Source of the DNA: Epichloe hybrida
Taxonomy: Eukaryota > Ascomycota > Sordariomycetes > Hypocreales > Clavicipitaceae
Direction: 5' to 3'
Length of the DNA stretch: 64,000 nt
Assembly (NCBI GenBank): GCA_019022495.1
Contig: JAFEKR010000051.1
Location: forward strand, 1 to 64,000
Positions 46,815 to 59,562 of the stretch are shown here, piece by piece. The position numbers and the translations under genes were made by a program. The stretch's first letter is position 1. The number at the start of each line of letters is the position of its first letter. The notes beneath the pieces are model-generated. The model was not told the origin of the DNA, did not search any database, and saw nothing but the letters and a program-made list of their open reading frames with translations.

Positions 46815-47937
46815 CTAATCCGACTCGGGTTCGCTAAACACGGTTGATCGTTTTGATGCCGATAGGCTTCGGGTATGTGAGTGAGACGACCGGTGGCCGC
46901 CGGCCCAATGTGCCTCCTCCATAGCATGCTCCTTCAGGATAGCGTCGCCGTCTCCGGCACCGTAAATGAAGTACTGAACTCCCAAAAGACAATCGCAAGC
47001 GGCCTGGAAGCATCCGCAAATCTTGAAAGCCATGGGGATCGCGCTCGTTGACGTAAAGAACCAAAAGACCTTCATGGCGTCACCACCGATCCAACTCGCC
47101 AGAACCGAAAGTCGGAAGCCCTTGCACGACTGTTTTTGGGCGTTTGAGATCAGCTGAGGAATAGGCAGGGTCGCTTCGATAGACAGGCCGAGATATCCGA
47201 TGAAGACGGAGTAGGCGGAATAGACGGGTTCCATGGGTCGGAGGAGAACTTGGCAAACTATTAGGCCGCCAAGGAGGTACAGGAGAAAGTGCCAGTATCT
47301 GTGCGGAAAAAAAAAGAAGCGACATGGTCAGTCATCAAATCTGGTGAGCGCGCAAAGAGTTAGGGGCCAAGCATGTACACAGTCCAAGCAAGACTTGGAA
47401 CTGAGGACTAAGCCATTGAGGAGAAGAGGCTAATAAAAAAAAAAACATACGGCTTGTGCGATTGCCACTGCCAGAAATTATGAGGTCGCTGAATGGCAAA
47501 AGGACCAGGACCGCCTCCCTCGAGGCCAGAAAATGGCGCGCTTCCTTGACCTCCCCTGGTGGCAGGCAGTGGTCGGTGTTCGAGGGCAATCTTGAGCAGG
47601 ATGAGTTGGACAACCACCATGATTAACGACTGCACCAGCAGACTGGCATCGAATTTGGCGCCGGGCCAGTAGAAGATCCTGCACCACACACAAGTTCCTT
47701 GTTAGAAAGCAAAGGATCCACAGAGGCGAAGCGATGCGCGTCGCACAGGACAGGAACTGGCAACCCAGCGTACCTCAAGAAGGATGCTACCAGCATGATT
47801 AAAGGAATGTCGAGAGAGAAGCCGGCACTGGTTTTGCTGCGATGCATGGCCACGATCTGATCGCCGTAGGAAATTATGGGCGACATGATGATAAAAAAAG
47901 GGGCCGCGAAGCCCGTCAACGTGGTCAACCAGCTCAT
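46815..47937 (-). CDS. ANY1: PQ-loop membrane protein, ANY1/PQLC1 (SLC66A2)-like
   Basis: Seven-helix PQ-loop protein of the Golgi/endosome; the yeast homologue Any1 acts against flippases in phospholipid transport. Three exons assembled by eye, 47774-47937, 47451-47678 and 46815-47298, give 291 aa, near human PQLC1 (271). The first PQ-type loop is SPIISYGDQIVAMHRSKTSA, where the PQ itself is degenerate, and the second is ATLPIPQLISNAQKQSCKG (P178-Q179). Between them lies a glycine-rich cytosolic loop ending FWQWQSHKPYW, characteristic of this subfamily. The C-terminal tail is S/H-rich. It is the second PQ-loop gene in the window, unrelated in position to the cystinosin-like one. Confidence 0.88.
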
Positions 47938-50195
47938 GACTGTCGCGGTTTTTTTTCTTTTTTTCCTTTCCCCTTCTTCTTTCTTTCTCGGCGGTCGATG
48001 ATATCAGAGAGGAAAGGAGAAGGTCGGGGGGTTGCGACGAGCGACCACCGGATGGATGGATGGGATGATGGGACACGCAAGGAAACGCGCACGGCGGAAG
48101 AGGGGCGGCTAAACGAGTTTGAACAAAGGAGAAAATCGCTCAAGTGCTATGATGAGTATATTCGCAGGCGCCTTGTGGAAATATACGATCAAGTTTGTGC
48201 TGACCTGCACGGCTTTTCTGGAATTCGTCAAAAGTCAGTTCAGTCAATCCAAGTCGTGAAGTCGTGACGCGCCCTGCTAATTGATCTTGTTTCCGTTCGC
48301 CCCGCCCCACTTGTGCCTGAGTGGCCGACTCGCTCGGGGCTTTCATTGGATCGACCGTCGAGGTGTGGGGCATCCGGTAAGTCCAAACTTGTCGCCAAGT
48401 CTGTTGAGAAACAAACATCACACAAACAAACCGCCCGAAGTCGTCGGAAATGGCATTCGGAAACCATTCCTAGACGAACATTATTCTGTCGGGGTGGGCT
48501 AATATGGCTACCGTCAGGCTATCTATCGAATCTTGATCCATGACCTCGTCTCGCACAGGCAGTGCGTCGAGCGTTGCACTCTGCTTGACGTATATACGCA
48601 GCATACGTTGCTTCTTGCGTGCGTCAAAGCCAAGCCCATGTGTATGGAAGTTCCTGTGAACAAAGTTGAGACAAGTCCCAGCTACGTACTAGGAGGGAGC
48701 CAGCAATGCTGCTTCAACTGAACACTCAGACAGACTTCTTCTCCCTCAGACAGACTTCTTCTCCGTGAAAGACTATACCGGAACATGATGAAAAAGCTCC
48801 TCAATATATGCTACCCCCGTGCCTTTTTTTTTTTCCTTCAAGCCAGTGAATGTCCCGAACTAGGTGCATCTTCCCATTATCGAGCACGACTCTGAGAGCA
48901 ATGAATACATCGACATCGGAGAACTCGAGTTTCACACAACTTTTCTATATCGTCTCCCTTGCAGCCCCCATTCTCAGGCCTTTATTCGTCCAAAGCACAT
49001 CCATCCCGTTATCAAAACTCCATACATACAAGTCCGCCGCTTGAGAATCTTGTTCTCCGTTCTTCGGGGGAGGCTTCGTCCGAAAAGTAGTCACTTCGTC
49101 TACGCATGGCAGAGCCCAGATTTTTCCAAGAAGCGTACGTGAAGCGGACTGCCCTCTGACCACATTTCTCCCTTTGATCCCAAGGACATGGCGCCGGCCG
49201 TGTGAATTATTCCACCGAGTATCGACAGATTTTCTTGTCTCATCTGTATTCCGTCCCGGCCGTCATGACGCAACTTTGAAATCAACATTAAAACATGCTG
49301 GTTCCCAGACAAACCTACCGCGAACCAATACAAGCCCATACATACACGTGTCTATACACGCAGACACATCGATAGTCGCCACACTATACAAGTCAGCACA
49401 TGGTATTGCAGAAACCATTGGAACAATTAACACAGAACTTCAACTCGGTCGTAAGTTTGACGTCCCGGAATATGACCTACCCTGCACCAGAAATAGTCTT
49501 CAATTCCATGTCAACCTCGACAAGTCATGGCAAACAGACAATTAATTAACCGCCATTAGCCACCGAGCCAGTCACTCACTCACTCAGTCGATGCGTCTGC
49601 AGGCAAAACAGAGCGCCGACGAAACACATTCTGGTCCAATGCCGGTCTCTTCTACTCGGTACCTTTGTCTTTCAACGAACGGCAATCAGCTATTAGCAGC
49701 GGCCTCGGGTCACCAGCGAACAAACTGGCGTAGCTTAGCCGAGCCGCCAACTGGATAAAACGGTCCTTGTGCATTTCTTGGCACCGATCGATGCGGGTTT
49801 TGGAGGAGCCATTTCTTTCTTCCACGAACGAGCTTTCGGATGCACCCCAGACCCTGGACGGATGTATGTGGCGGCTAAAGAGACAATGCCGTGCAATACA
49901 TATCTACATATTACATGGAGTACCAACGATGATTCATGGGTGGTAGTGTACTCCCGTAGGTGCTCCGAAACCCCTGACAGGAGAAAAATAAAAGAAACGA
50001 ACCGGGGGAATAAAGGGACACAAGGGGATTGAAAAAAAAAAAAAAAAAAAAAAAAGCCTCGTCATCGTCGCAACCACCCACGCCCTCGGGTGAAACGGCT
50101 CACTCGGTAACGCACAACCATGACTGATTTGAGTAATTTCACTTGGTTCGTTTCTTGGCGGCTGACAGAAAGAATTGACCGCAACAGGCTGGATA

Positions 50196-50236
50196 CATAT
50201 GTACACATCATCATGGATGATATGTACATACATATG
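50196..50236. repeat. Imperfect inverted repeat around CATATGTACA
   Basis: Left arm CATATGTACACATCATC (50196-50212) pairs imperfectly with GATGATATGTACATACATATG (50216-50236) around a three-base centre. It has the form of a hairpin, but no gene boundary is known nearby. Confidence 0.5.
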
Positions 50237-52354
50237 CATTCCGTATTTGGGCGAATCACGAGCTCCTGTTGTTCCCCCGTAAAAGCTTATCAAGGGAACC
50301 CCGCTGCTCCGCCGTTGCTGCGAGCCACAGAAATCCAATGACAACGGCATGGCCATGGCCAACGGGTCTGGTAGTGTCATGGCATTTATTCAACTCATGC
50401 ACTTTTTCTCTTCTGCCTGATTGTGCATGTAGCACTCGGCAGTCATGGCAATGTGTGCCCGATCTTTTTCGGTCGTGCTGCTGTCGTGCTTGCTGTCGTG
50501 CTGCTGAAAACTGAAAATGCACATAGGGCCAGGCCAGGCCATCCTTGGCAAGCCCGGCATAACCCGGGCGTTCCGCCGGTGGCATTTTTTTTCCTGTTGG
50601 GTATCTTGTCGTCATTTCTTCCGTCTTAGCCGAGCACCGGTCTCCTGCAACGTCTGCATGTCCTTTCCTCTTCCTTCTCGTTTTCGGCTCCAGTAAGATT
50701 AGACGAGTTGGGCGGATCAGAGAGGAGTGAAGGTCCCTTGGAAGAAGCGAGAGAGGGGTGCGCTTAATAAGGGCAGGACCAAAATGTGCATGGCAAAGAA
50801 CGAACGAGCTGTGTCGCGTACCCCCGTACCCCCGTACCCCCGTACCCCGTACATTTTAATTTGTATCGACGAAACAAAACATGAGCGCGGAAAACAAAAA
50901 GCCAAAGTGGAGGGGGGGTGTCCTCAACAAGCAGCTTTCTTTGTTCTTCATAGAAGAAGTTTGACTAGTGCAGGATGCCGTCCGTTATCTCGACATGACA
51001 CACGCCACAGTCCAGTGACAGGTTTGCGATCCTCGTGGTGTGGGTGCTTGTGGGATGGCATGGTGTCCGCACTCTTCCCGTACGATCTAGTCGGCCAACT
51101 TGTACCATCGCCCGAGAGAAGAAGACCGATCCGAGAGGGTCGTCGTCATGGGGTCGTCGATATTGAGTGCCGGTCCTGCCGCCCCCCCTCAAGTCCCCCC
51201 TGGCCCCGTTGAACCCCAGTTGGTCCGACTCCTTCTTCCCATGCCGACCGACATCGAAATGGATGGGTGGACGATTCGAGGGCCGTGGGCAGATCTCCGT
51301 CATGAATGACCCAGGCTTGCTTTTTTGCCTGCCGTGGCCCGTACATTGGTCGGCTCTTCGCCTCTGCAGTCCGTACAACGGACGGATCACCCTCTCACCC
51401 TTCACACCAACTTGGTATTAGGTATCATTACCCAAGCTGCCAAGTGCTACAGAGTGACACCCGCGCGGCTGTCCCACTCATCAAAGCCCGAAAGCCCGGC
51501 TTCCCACCCGCCAGATGCTATTAGTCGATGCAGATGTATGTAGTTGTACATACAACGTGTACTCCGCACATACATGTACCGAGGTAGGTGGCATCGCGAG
51601 CCGAGGACGAACCAGACTGGCTAAACCCAACGTGGATAATGCCCGGCCCCTACGGGCCCTAGGGCCCTGCGGGTTCTTGTTGGTCGCTGTCATCGTACAC
51701 AGACAGGTGCAAAGTGAGGCGGCAGAAACGGAAAGTGACTGAGAGTATGTGCCCATCTCGTCCCGTCGACGATCCGTTCTCAGCCCGCTCGTTGAAACAA
51801 CGCACACTCCCGATGCAAGTCAAAAGTTCTGAGCGCCCAGTACACATGCCACGCATCTGTTCATAACTCCGCACGTTGTACACATGCAACTAACTGCCAC
51901 CCGTCCCGGCAGGGAATGTGCCGTCACCTGCCGACCGTCTGCGTAGCATCGCATCACAGCAGACTTGCATCATTGTCAGGGTGTCTGTGGCATTGATGAT
52001 GAATAAATACTTCATCGCTGCTGCCTACGACCCGAGAATCTGGAACTGGCCCATATTCGAGGGCAGGTTGCTACGCAAGCCGGAATCGAAGCGGTCTTCC
52101 GTCGTTGCGGAGGTGGGCGCGCAATGGCAACAAAGCCTTGGCAGGTCGGACCCAACCAAAAAAAAAAACCTCTCACACACGGTTGTGTTCATTCACACGG
52201 GTTGAGATGAAGTGGTTGATTCCTGGAAAAGAAAATCTGCATCCGTGACATGCCAGCGTTGCCACCATCACATCAATCCAAGAGCCAGGATCCCCAAAGG
52301 TAGACTGACACCGTACCTTGTTGGCTTGACCATTGATAGTCATGACCCGCATGT

Positions 52355-52417
52355 CGTGTTGGGTCAGTCGTGTTGGGTCAGTCGTGTTGGGTCAGTCGTG
52401 TTGGGTCAGTCGTGTTC
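52355..52417. repeat. 14-bp tandem repeat, unit CGTGTTGGGTCAGT
   Basis: Four perfect units (52355-52368, 52369-52382, 52383-52396, 52397-52410) and a partial fifth. Exact copies imply recent expansion. Confidence 0.9.
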
Positions 52418-53986
52418 TTAATCTTGTCCATGCGCGATGCCAATGCTCATGCGACTCCCCAGATGAATCATTGCTGCCTGACGGCAGACGTACAAACAAG
52501 TCATGGCCATCATGTGCACATGAGGTTCCATGTTGCAGCACCATTCTTGACCATGGCAATGACAATCAAGTCATAGTATGCCAGAGGACAATTAGAGTGA
52601 GAGTTGCGCCACGTCGTGCCAGAAGTGCTCGATTGATCGCGTTGCGTCGGGGGGTCGGCCGAAATAGCAGATAATAGCAGACGACGCCCACAAAACCTGC
52701 GACGCCGTAATAAAGCCCATCTGGCTGCTTCTCCAGACCTACCTGTCTACAGTACCAACTGACAGATCTCCATCCACCACCGCCTTTTCTCTCTGTGGAG
52801 TCAAACGCGGCCAAAAGAGCAGATGGATTTGCATCTTCATGCTGAACCGAGCAATGTTGTCACGCAACCTGGCCTGAAACGGCAGGTTGCTTTCCCAGGA
52901 CCCGACAGTCTGGTTCAAAGTCAAGTTTGCCCCCTGCCATCACGGCCCAAACAACTGAATACGGGAGGGGGTGCCGGTTGGTTTCTGTCCATGACAGAAA
53001 CTTCTCCGGGTACTCCGGACAGAAGTTCTCAACTCCCTCGTAGAATCTTGACGATACGTACGTGATTATCTGGACCAACATACACGATACATGAATAGCG
53101 CGGACCCGCCTGTATGCTACCGCTCGCTAATACTGTAGTGAGAAAATTGGCATTGACGATTTGTGAAGAAGAAGTGGCACGAGGAATCACGTCACTCATT
53201 CTGAGAACTGTTGCAACCGGATCCCCCGGCCGCTGAGCCGAGGGACCCGATTTTACCATTGCCGAGACAATGGACGGAGGAGAAGAAAGGAACAAGGGAG
53301 AGAAACAGAGACCGGGACAAATGTGTACATGATGCAGCAATTGAACTGATCATCAGAGTCACCAGGAAAGCGAGGCATGGTTGCCATGGGGTTGTTTAAT
53401 CGACCAACGTTTGTCGACAACAGTAACTTATATAATCCGAACCAACAGTGCTTGCTTACTGCTCCAACGTTGAGCATGAATAGGGTCTGCGGGCTTGGCA
53501 AGGAGAATCCCACAGCCCGTGCCAGTGAGCCGCGGCAAGCAAATTGCTCGAGACCCGCCATCGAATGAGCCTAAACGGTGAAGCAGACTATCGAAACCCG
53601 CTCGACGAAATGTGAACAAGCTGTTTTGGCGAGTTTGTATTAAAATAATAGTGCGGGCTAAACCGGGCCAAAAAAAAAAAAAAGTCAGATCTGACCCACT
53701 CCATCTATTTTCCAGGGTACTTCAGGTTCGTCTGTTGTATTTCATGATGCTCGACGCACTCATCAACGCGGTGACCCTCTGCGGGTTGTCATGTTTGATC
53801 TCCAGTGAGGGCCACATGATGTGACGCTAATATGTGCCGGTGGTTGTACACCAATGCTGCCGGATAATTTACCTGTTGCGGGCCAAGGCCTGCGCCGCGG
53901 GAACATCGAGGTCGCGTCAGGATCAGGATCAGGATCAGGATCAGGATTGGAATCAGAATCAAAAGCGAACCATGAATGAATTGTTG

Positions 53987-54256
53987 TACAGTCCACCCCC
54001 TGTTTGATTTTACACGAGTACATAACTAGGGGTAGCGGGCCAATAACATATCAAGCCGTGGCCTAGCGTAGCACTAAGCGAGGTAAGAAGTACCTTATTA
54101 TAGGTGAGTTTTACAAGGGCTACTAAGTACCTCTTACTAGTGTAAATCACCTATAGCACCCCTAACAGCTCCACGAACAGCAGCTACTAAGAGCTGATAG
54201 TAGCCACCCCGCGTGGGGCTTGTAGTTGTGTAAAATCAAACAGGGGGTGGACTGTA
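53987..54256. mobile_element. MITE with 27-bp perfect terminal inverted repeats and TA target duplication
   Basis: The element runs 53989-54254 (266 bp). The left end CAGTCCACCCCCTGTTTG (inverted repeat 53989-54015) is repeated in reverse complement at 54228-54254 without mismatch. Each end is flanked by TA (53987-53988 and 54255-54256). TA duplication plus a CAGT start is typical of Tc1/mariner/pogo-type elements. The interior is non-coding and somewhat TpA-rich, with its own short inverted segments (TACTAAGTACC and GGTACTTCTTAC areas). It therefore depends on a transposase encoded elsewhere. Confidence 0.88.
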
Positions 54257-57200
54257 CTGCCGGCTAGCCTGGCAGTACCAGCCCGGGGTGTGTCAAGCCA
54301 GGGGGTTGCCACGCGAAGCCTGCATCACCACATGCGCCTAGTTCGATTTCGTTTTAGAACAACCCCCAGATGTTTTCTCCGTGCTTCCCCGGGTCTTCGG
54401 AAGGGCAAAAGAAGAAAGGGAACAAGAATGGGGTGTGTTGTGTGTCAAGTTATTATGTATGGACAAAATCGCCCTTCCAGTTGGTCTCCGGCTGGCCAAA
54501 ACAATAACCTTGTCGTAATATAGCCTGGGTGACCTCTCTCTGCGTTGTAATTAATTAAGCATCTGCCGCGCATGTATTATGTAGCAACTCTGTGTTGTCC
54601 GAGGTTGTGTCTCATTGGTTATTGCCGGCATCGGTCCAATGTGGTGGTAGTACTTTGGCATTGCCCGATGCCGACTTCGAATCTTCTCTCACACCCACCA
54701 CTCACTCACTTCTGGCCCACTCGTCGTCACGTTGTACTACATGTAATCCGTACGGATCCGTAGTATCAGCACTGAATCAGCAGGCTTCTGCGTACCGGTA
54801 CTTTTCCGATTGGGAAGGCGCCGAACGTGGTGTGCTTAAATAAGATGCCGCTGACGGGAAAGTTTTACACTAACTTGTTCTATCCATGCATACATAATGA
54901 GCAGCAGCGAGCGGTTGGCCCGCACGGAGTCCTTGTCGTCTTGTTGTACCTTGTTGATTCAACACCATTGTTGGTTGGTAGATGCTGATGCATGATGCGC
55001 CGGTCGGCCATGACCATGCTCGTCTTTCTCATGTTCTCATGGCCACGACGGCGGTCGGTCGTGAGGGTCGACACCCCCTTCCAATGTCATTGCGCGGCAG
55101 AGACCCAGTCCCATTCGTTGACACCTCAGCTGACCCATTCAGAAACAAATTGAGTCACTTCGGCTTCCACGTTCTCAATCCTGAGAGGTTACCGACTGAG
55201 CGGAACTGCGACGTCGCAGTTGATGAGTTGGCCTTGTTCAGAAACGAGGAGGCACATGCCTCTCAAATTCGCGACGCAACGTCGGGGTGGAGGCTGGACG
55301 GAAACTCCGCCTGCGCCCAGTTGACTCGTTGCCGCACCTCCACTAATATTAATAATGTACGGAGTACTTCGTAATAAAGCGTCGATTTTGCCACGACTTG
55401 TAGGTAATACCGAGTAACTCGTGTCGCTTCCGCAAAGCACACCCCGTCCGTGACCGAGACCGAGACCGCCCCTGCGCAAGCAAAGGGCACTTTCATATCG
55501 GATCGATGCAACCATTCGAAATTGCCTTGTCGTGGCGTCGTGACAGCCAGGCAGACAGAGAAAACCCCAATTTTTGGGTAACCCATCGTTCGCTAAAAAA
55601 GGGAATGAAAATCCGAGACAGATCAGGTGCATCGCTGGCTGAGACAGTGAAGGCAGCCGGGCTGCGAGCGCTTGAGCTGATTGACTGCTTGACCCGGTTT
55701 GTTGGTATGCACATCATCATTGTCGCGTTGGAGATGGCCTGCATTCTCTAAGTAGACAATCATGTCTTCACTCTCTGGAGATCGAGCGCCGGCCGACGCG
55801 TTCCCGGCATCCGGAAGTTTGTTCTTCTTCATCGCGTAATCATTGGTCGCGACGTCATGTAATACTCAACCCACCACTAAGATCTATGTGAGCAGATTTC
55901 GGCCTTGAGAGACCTGAGTCGGGACCGAAGCCACCAAAGTACGGAGTATGTACATAGTTCCTCCTCCCCTCTCCAGGGGGTGTAATGCGCAAGGTCGAGG
56001 ATTTCGCCAGTAAGACGACAGACACATCACAGATCCCTGTTCCGATTCATCTGCTTGAAAGACCACGGTATCTTCTTCAACCGAGGGCGGCTATGCCCTG
56101 CAAATGTCTGAAAATAATGACAGCTGATTTATTGAAGGATCCGAAATGACGCTGACATTTGCATCTTGCTGAACATGCTTATTGCTGCTGACAATGTGGT
56201 GACTCCAACGATGGACGCGCAAGGGGAGTTTTTCTGTAGCGACCCGCCCTCTCCAGAAAGCCCAAGTCATTACACCCCCGAGGTAATTGTCGGTACATAT
56301 GTAGGTCCGGGTGACAGATATCACTCCCTTCAATGAATAAGCCCTGCAAAAGTAAAATTGACCGGTTCTTCGGGCCTGTCCCGCCGACTCGTCGGCAATG
56401 CTGTTCGTTCATCGCCAAATCAGATCAGACGCGAATACTCCGGCCGGTGTCAGTGACGATGTGGTCGGAGATAATGCTATATCAGGGAATCAAAGGCCGA
56501 CTTTGCTCCAGATCAGCTTCAGAACTTGACAGCGTGGACCCTCCGGCTTTCGCAGTTGCGGGGGCCAAAAGGAAGCAAGGGTGGCCACGGCGGGATCAAA
56601 TACATACAGGCCTCGCCATGTCGATGCCGAACTGGGTTACTGATGGTGCGTGAGCATGACGAGCTGTGTTCAACGACCTGAGACACATTTTCTATTCTTA
56701 TCTTGCCAGGCAAGGGCTCCTTTCAGCAATATGTAATTGCTCCAGCGGTGGAACAGTCATGACAGCTAAGAAACTGGCAGCTATTAGATGGGGATCCTTC
56801 TTCGTGAGCGACATCATTGTCTTGTTGGGCTGCGTCAACTGTGTTGTGCTCGATGCAATCGACATTTTCGACGTTGCCTTTCAAATGCATGCCATTGAAT
56901 TTCGTCTGCAATGATGCGAGAATGAGCACGCACTACTCACTCCACCAATGGGCGTGCTGACTGAGTCGACTCTTTGTTGGATTTATGTAGGATAGCACCC
57001 GCATCGTTCTCGACAGGGTTGCAAACGGGAGCAGGCATATGTTTGATTTCTCCGCCGCAACTGCTTCTTGTCGACAATGACATTCCATCAACACTTGTGT
57101 AGAATTGAGTAAGAACTGGGAGGGCAGGGTGCGTACGGTTACAGGTTAATACAAGAGCCTCAAGATCGTCCGTCACACACCCCCATCGGATGAATTTTAA

Positions 57201-58156
57201 TCGGTGCACCCCAGGAAGGCCGCAACGGCCACCGACTAGGGCACCGAGACCAAGCCGCAATAATAATAAGTCTCTTGACGTTTACGCCATCGGTAGTGAC
57301 CGGCCGCTTGTCACAAAGCCGTGGAGCGCTGAGCCGTCGCATCTGAGACGCACCAAAAACGAAAGATGCCAGCCAATGCGACCCTGATTGGTATACTAGA
57401 CCCCCGACGATGGAAAATAGCAGAGCATCGGGGGCGGCCTTGGCGGCCTTGGATTATTATGTAGCCATGTTCCTGGACAACGCATGTCACCATGTGGGGG
57501 ACACAGCCAAGCGTTTGTCATACCCCCAGTGATAACATATTAAGCAGCATCTCCGCCTTGATGATTCAACATGCGTTTTTACAACCATGGAATACTCCCA
57601 AGGGGTTGGCTTTCAAGCGACGAGCTGGCCGCCCGGGCTGTAGCCTGTGAGAACCACATTCCACCAATTAAATTACCTGAAAGCGGCTCGGGTTCGTCAT
57701 TGTCAGCTTTTTACGGGGGTCTCCCCCCTCCGAGGTCCATCTTCACATGAATTAATCACACACCCTCTCGGATGGCCTCGACGGTTGGTTCTTTGCGAGA
57801 GGTGTCGTGTGCTCACAGCGCGGCACAGTGTTGCATTTCCACTGCAACAGTCGTGGATGAAAGCCAACCTCGCAATCAGTGCCCAGTGCCCAGCTTCATC
57901 TTGATCTCTCGAGGTGCGTCACTGTCTCGTAACCGAGGCGCGCCGCCTGCAACAACAGTAGGACGGTACGATGCTGGAACTGCATTGTGTCCTCTGTGCC
58001 ACACAATTCCCAAGGGGCCGGAAGACCTTCCGAACACAATTCCTTGATGGTTCTCCGACTCCCCTGCGCGGTGTGGGTACATGGATGGAGGCTCTCAGGC
58101 AGGCCCAGCCGCCAACCATGCTGAGGCCGCAGTGAGGCGACACACTTGCTTGAACC

Positions 58157-58294
58157 CATTGTCGTGAAATGGTAGGCCGCGGCAAGTACCTTTTAGCCCT
58201 TGTGAATGCAAAGCGACTTCATGTTCATTGTCGTGAAATGGTAGGCCGCGGCAAGTACCTTTTAGCCCTTGTGAATGCAAAGCGACTTCATGTT
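58157..58294. repeat. Perfect or near-perfect 69-bp tandem duplication
   Basis: The segment beginning CATTGTCGTGAAATGGTAGG at 58157 recurs at 58226 with the same length and, as far as I can see, no differences. The identity shows a recent duplication. Confidence 0.9.
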
Positions 58295-59562
58295 GATTGG
58301 GGCTGCTGCGGATTACCAGCCATGATAACCGACTGAAAATCAAGAACCCGGTCTTTGTGGGATTCCTGCCGCACTGCTCTGTAAATATTGCTGGTGCCGA
58401 ATCAGGCAAATCTAGCATTTCAAGTCCTCGCTCGGATGCAGATATTGTCGCTGCTCTTGCTCACCAAAGCATGGCCGATGGCTCGGTGCGCTGTCTTGTC
58501 TATGCCTAGAACAAAGAACATGGAGTTCTTCGGACGGGATGCTTCCGTCACAACCAAGCCAGAATCAAGAGAGTTCTCCAGGTTTTTTTTACCCAAGGCA
58601 TCGCATCCATGCTCTGCGCACAGGCAACTGAAAGAAAATGCGGCTGCGCATCGGCAGGTAGCACACCCCCCCTCTTTCTTCTAGAGCTTCGAAAATCATA
58701 TGAAGAATGTTTGATGGCGGGGCACCCCTCCCTGGCCTTTCTCGGTGTTCTCTCTAGCTGACCAGGATGTGCGGCGCAATGCAAAAGCGAATTCAAGATA
58801 GGACCCCCCCCCCGCCCCTAAAAAAAATCCTAGCCGAAACATCGATGCCGTTATGAGATTGATACTAGCGGTTGGCTGCTCAGCACAATTACCCGCTATG
58901 TCATGCCATCTATGCCGACCGCCACCATCTTGAGAACGCTGTAGTCCGCAAGCCATCTCGTGGAGTCATGCCATGAGAGGCAAAACACGTGCTGTGGCCA
59001 CCCCGGGAGCTGTGGCACTCAGACCCTTTCTGGCACTTTTTTGGTGACATGCTCCGGGCCGGTTTGTATCATGCAGAGCTCAGCTCCGGCGTGGGACTTT
59101 TGGATTGTCGCTAGGGCGGCTCTGTGTACCTGGAACCTGCCGAACTTATTAGGTCGTTGGATTCCTCGTACAGTCGTCGACAACTCAAAAGCAGCCCACA
59201 CCCCAATCCGTGGCTTGCCATATTCTTACTTGTGCATTGTAACACTTTGCAAACTGGGAAATCTGTTTCCTCCAGTCTTCTCGAACATCTCACTAGTCCC
59301 TCATAAGAATAGCAGATTCGTCTCAGACACCAAAAAAGAAAAGTCATCGTCTTGAAGCAAAACGTACTCCAACAACGGCATCATTCGAACCACGTTTCTC
59401 GAAAGGAAGCAGAATCATTGATGCGGGGAATTTGTTACATTGGGTATTGAACTTTCTGGCCACACTTGAGATAACACGCTTTTGTCTGGGTTGAGAGGAT
59501 CAAGTCTCGACAGCGTCGAATCCGCCCCAGGTTACCACCGACCTTGTCTGACAGTTTTCTCA

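Larger units (their letters stand above)
47938..59562. other. 11.6-kb gene-poor region
   Basis: I could not support a protein-coding gene here on either strand: frames are under about 150 codons and lack recognisable motifs, and I found no convincing exon chains. It contains the MITE at 53,987-54,256, a 14-bp tandem array (52,355-52,417) and a 69-bp tandem duplication (58,157-58,294). Smaller items are a 21-bp near-duplicate (about 48,724-48,766), CCCCGTA repeats (about 50,820-50,850), a hairpin (50,196-50,236), a GATCAG run (about 53,925-53,950) and several TACGGAGTA motifs. Composition is normal, so this is not RIP-mutated DNA. It may carry long non-coding transcripts or the promoters of flanking genes. 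Confidence 0.5.

Noticed and set aside
49174..49545. 123-codon plus-strand frame in the gene-poor region
   Set aside because: No motif, no membrane or signal segment and no exon partner; length is within chance for this composition.
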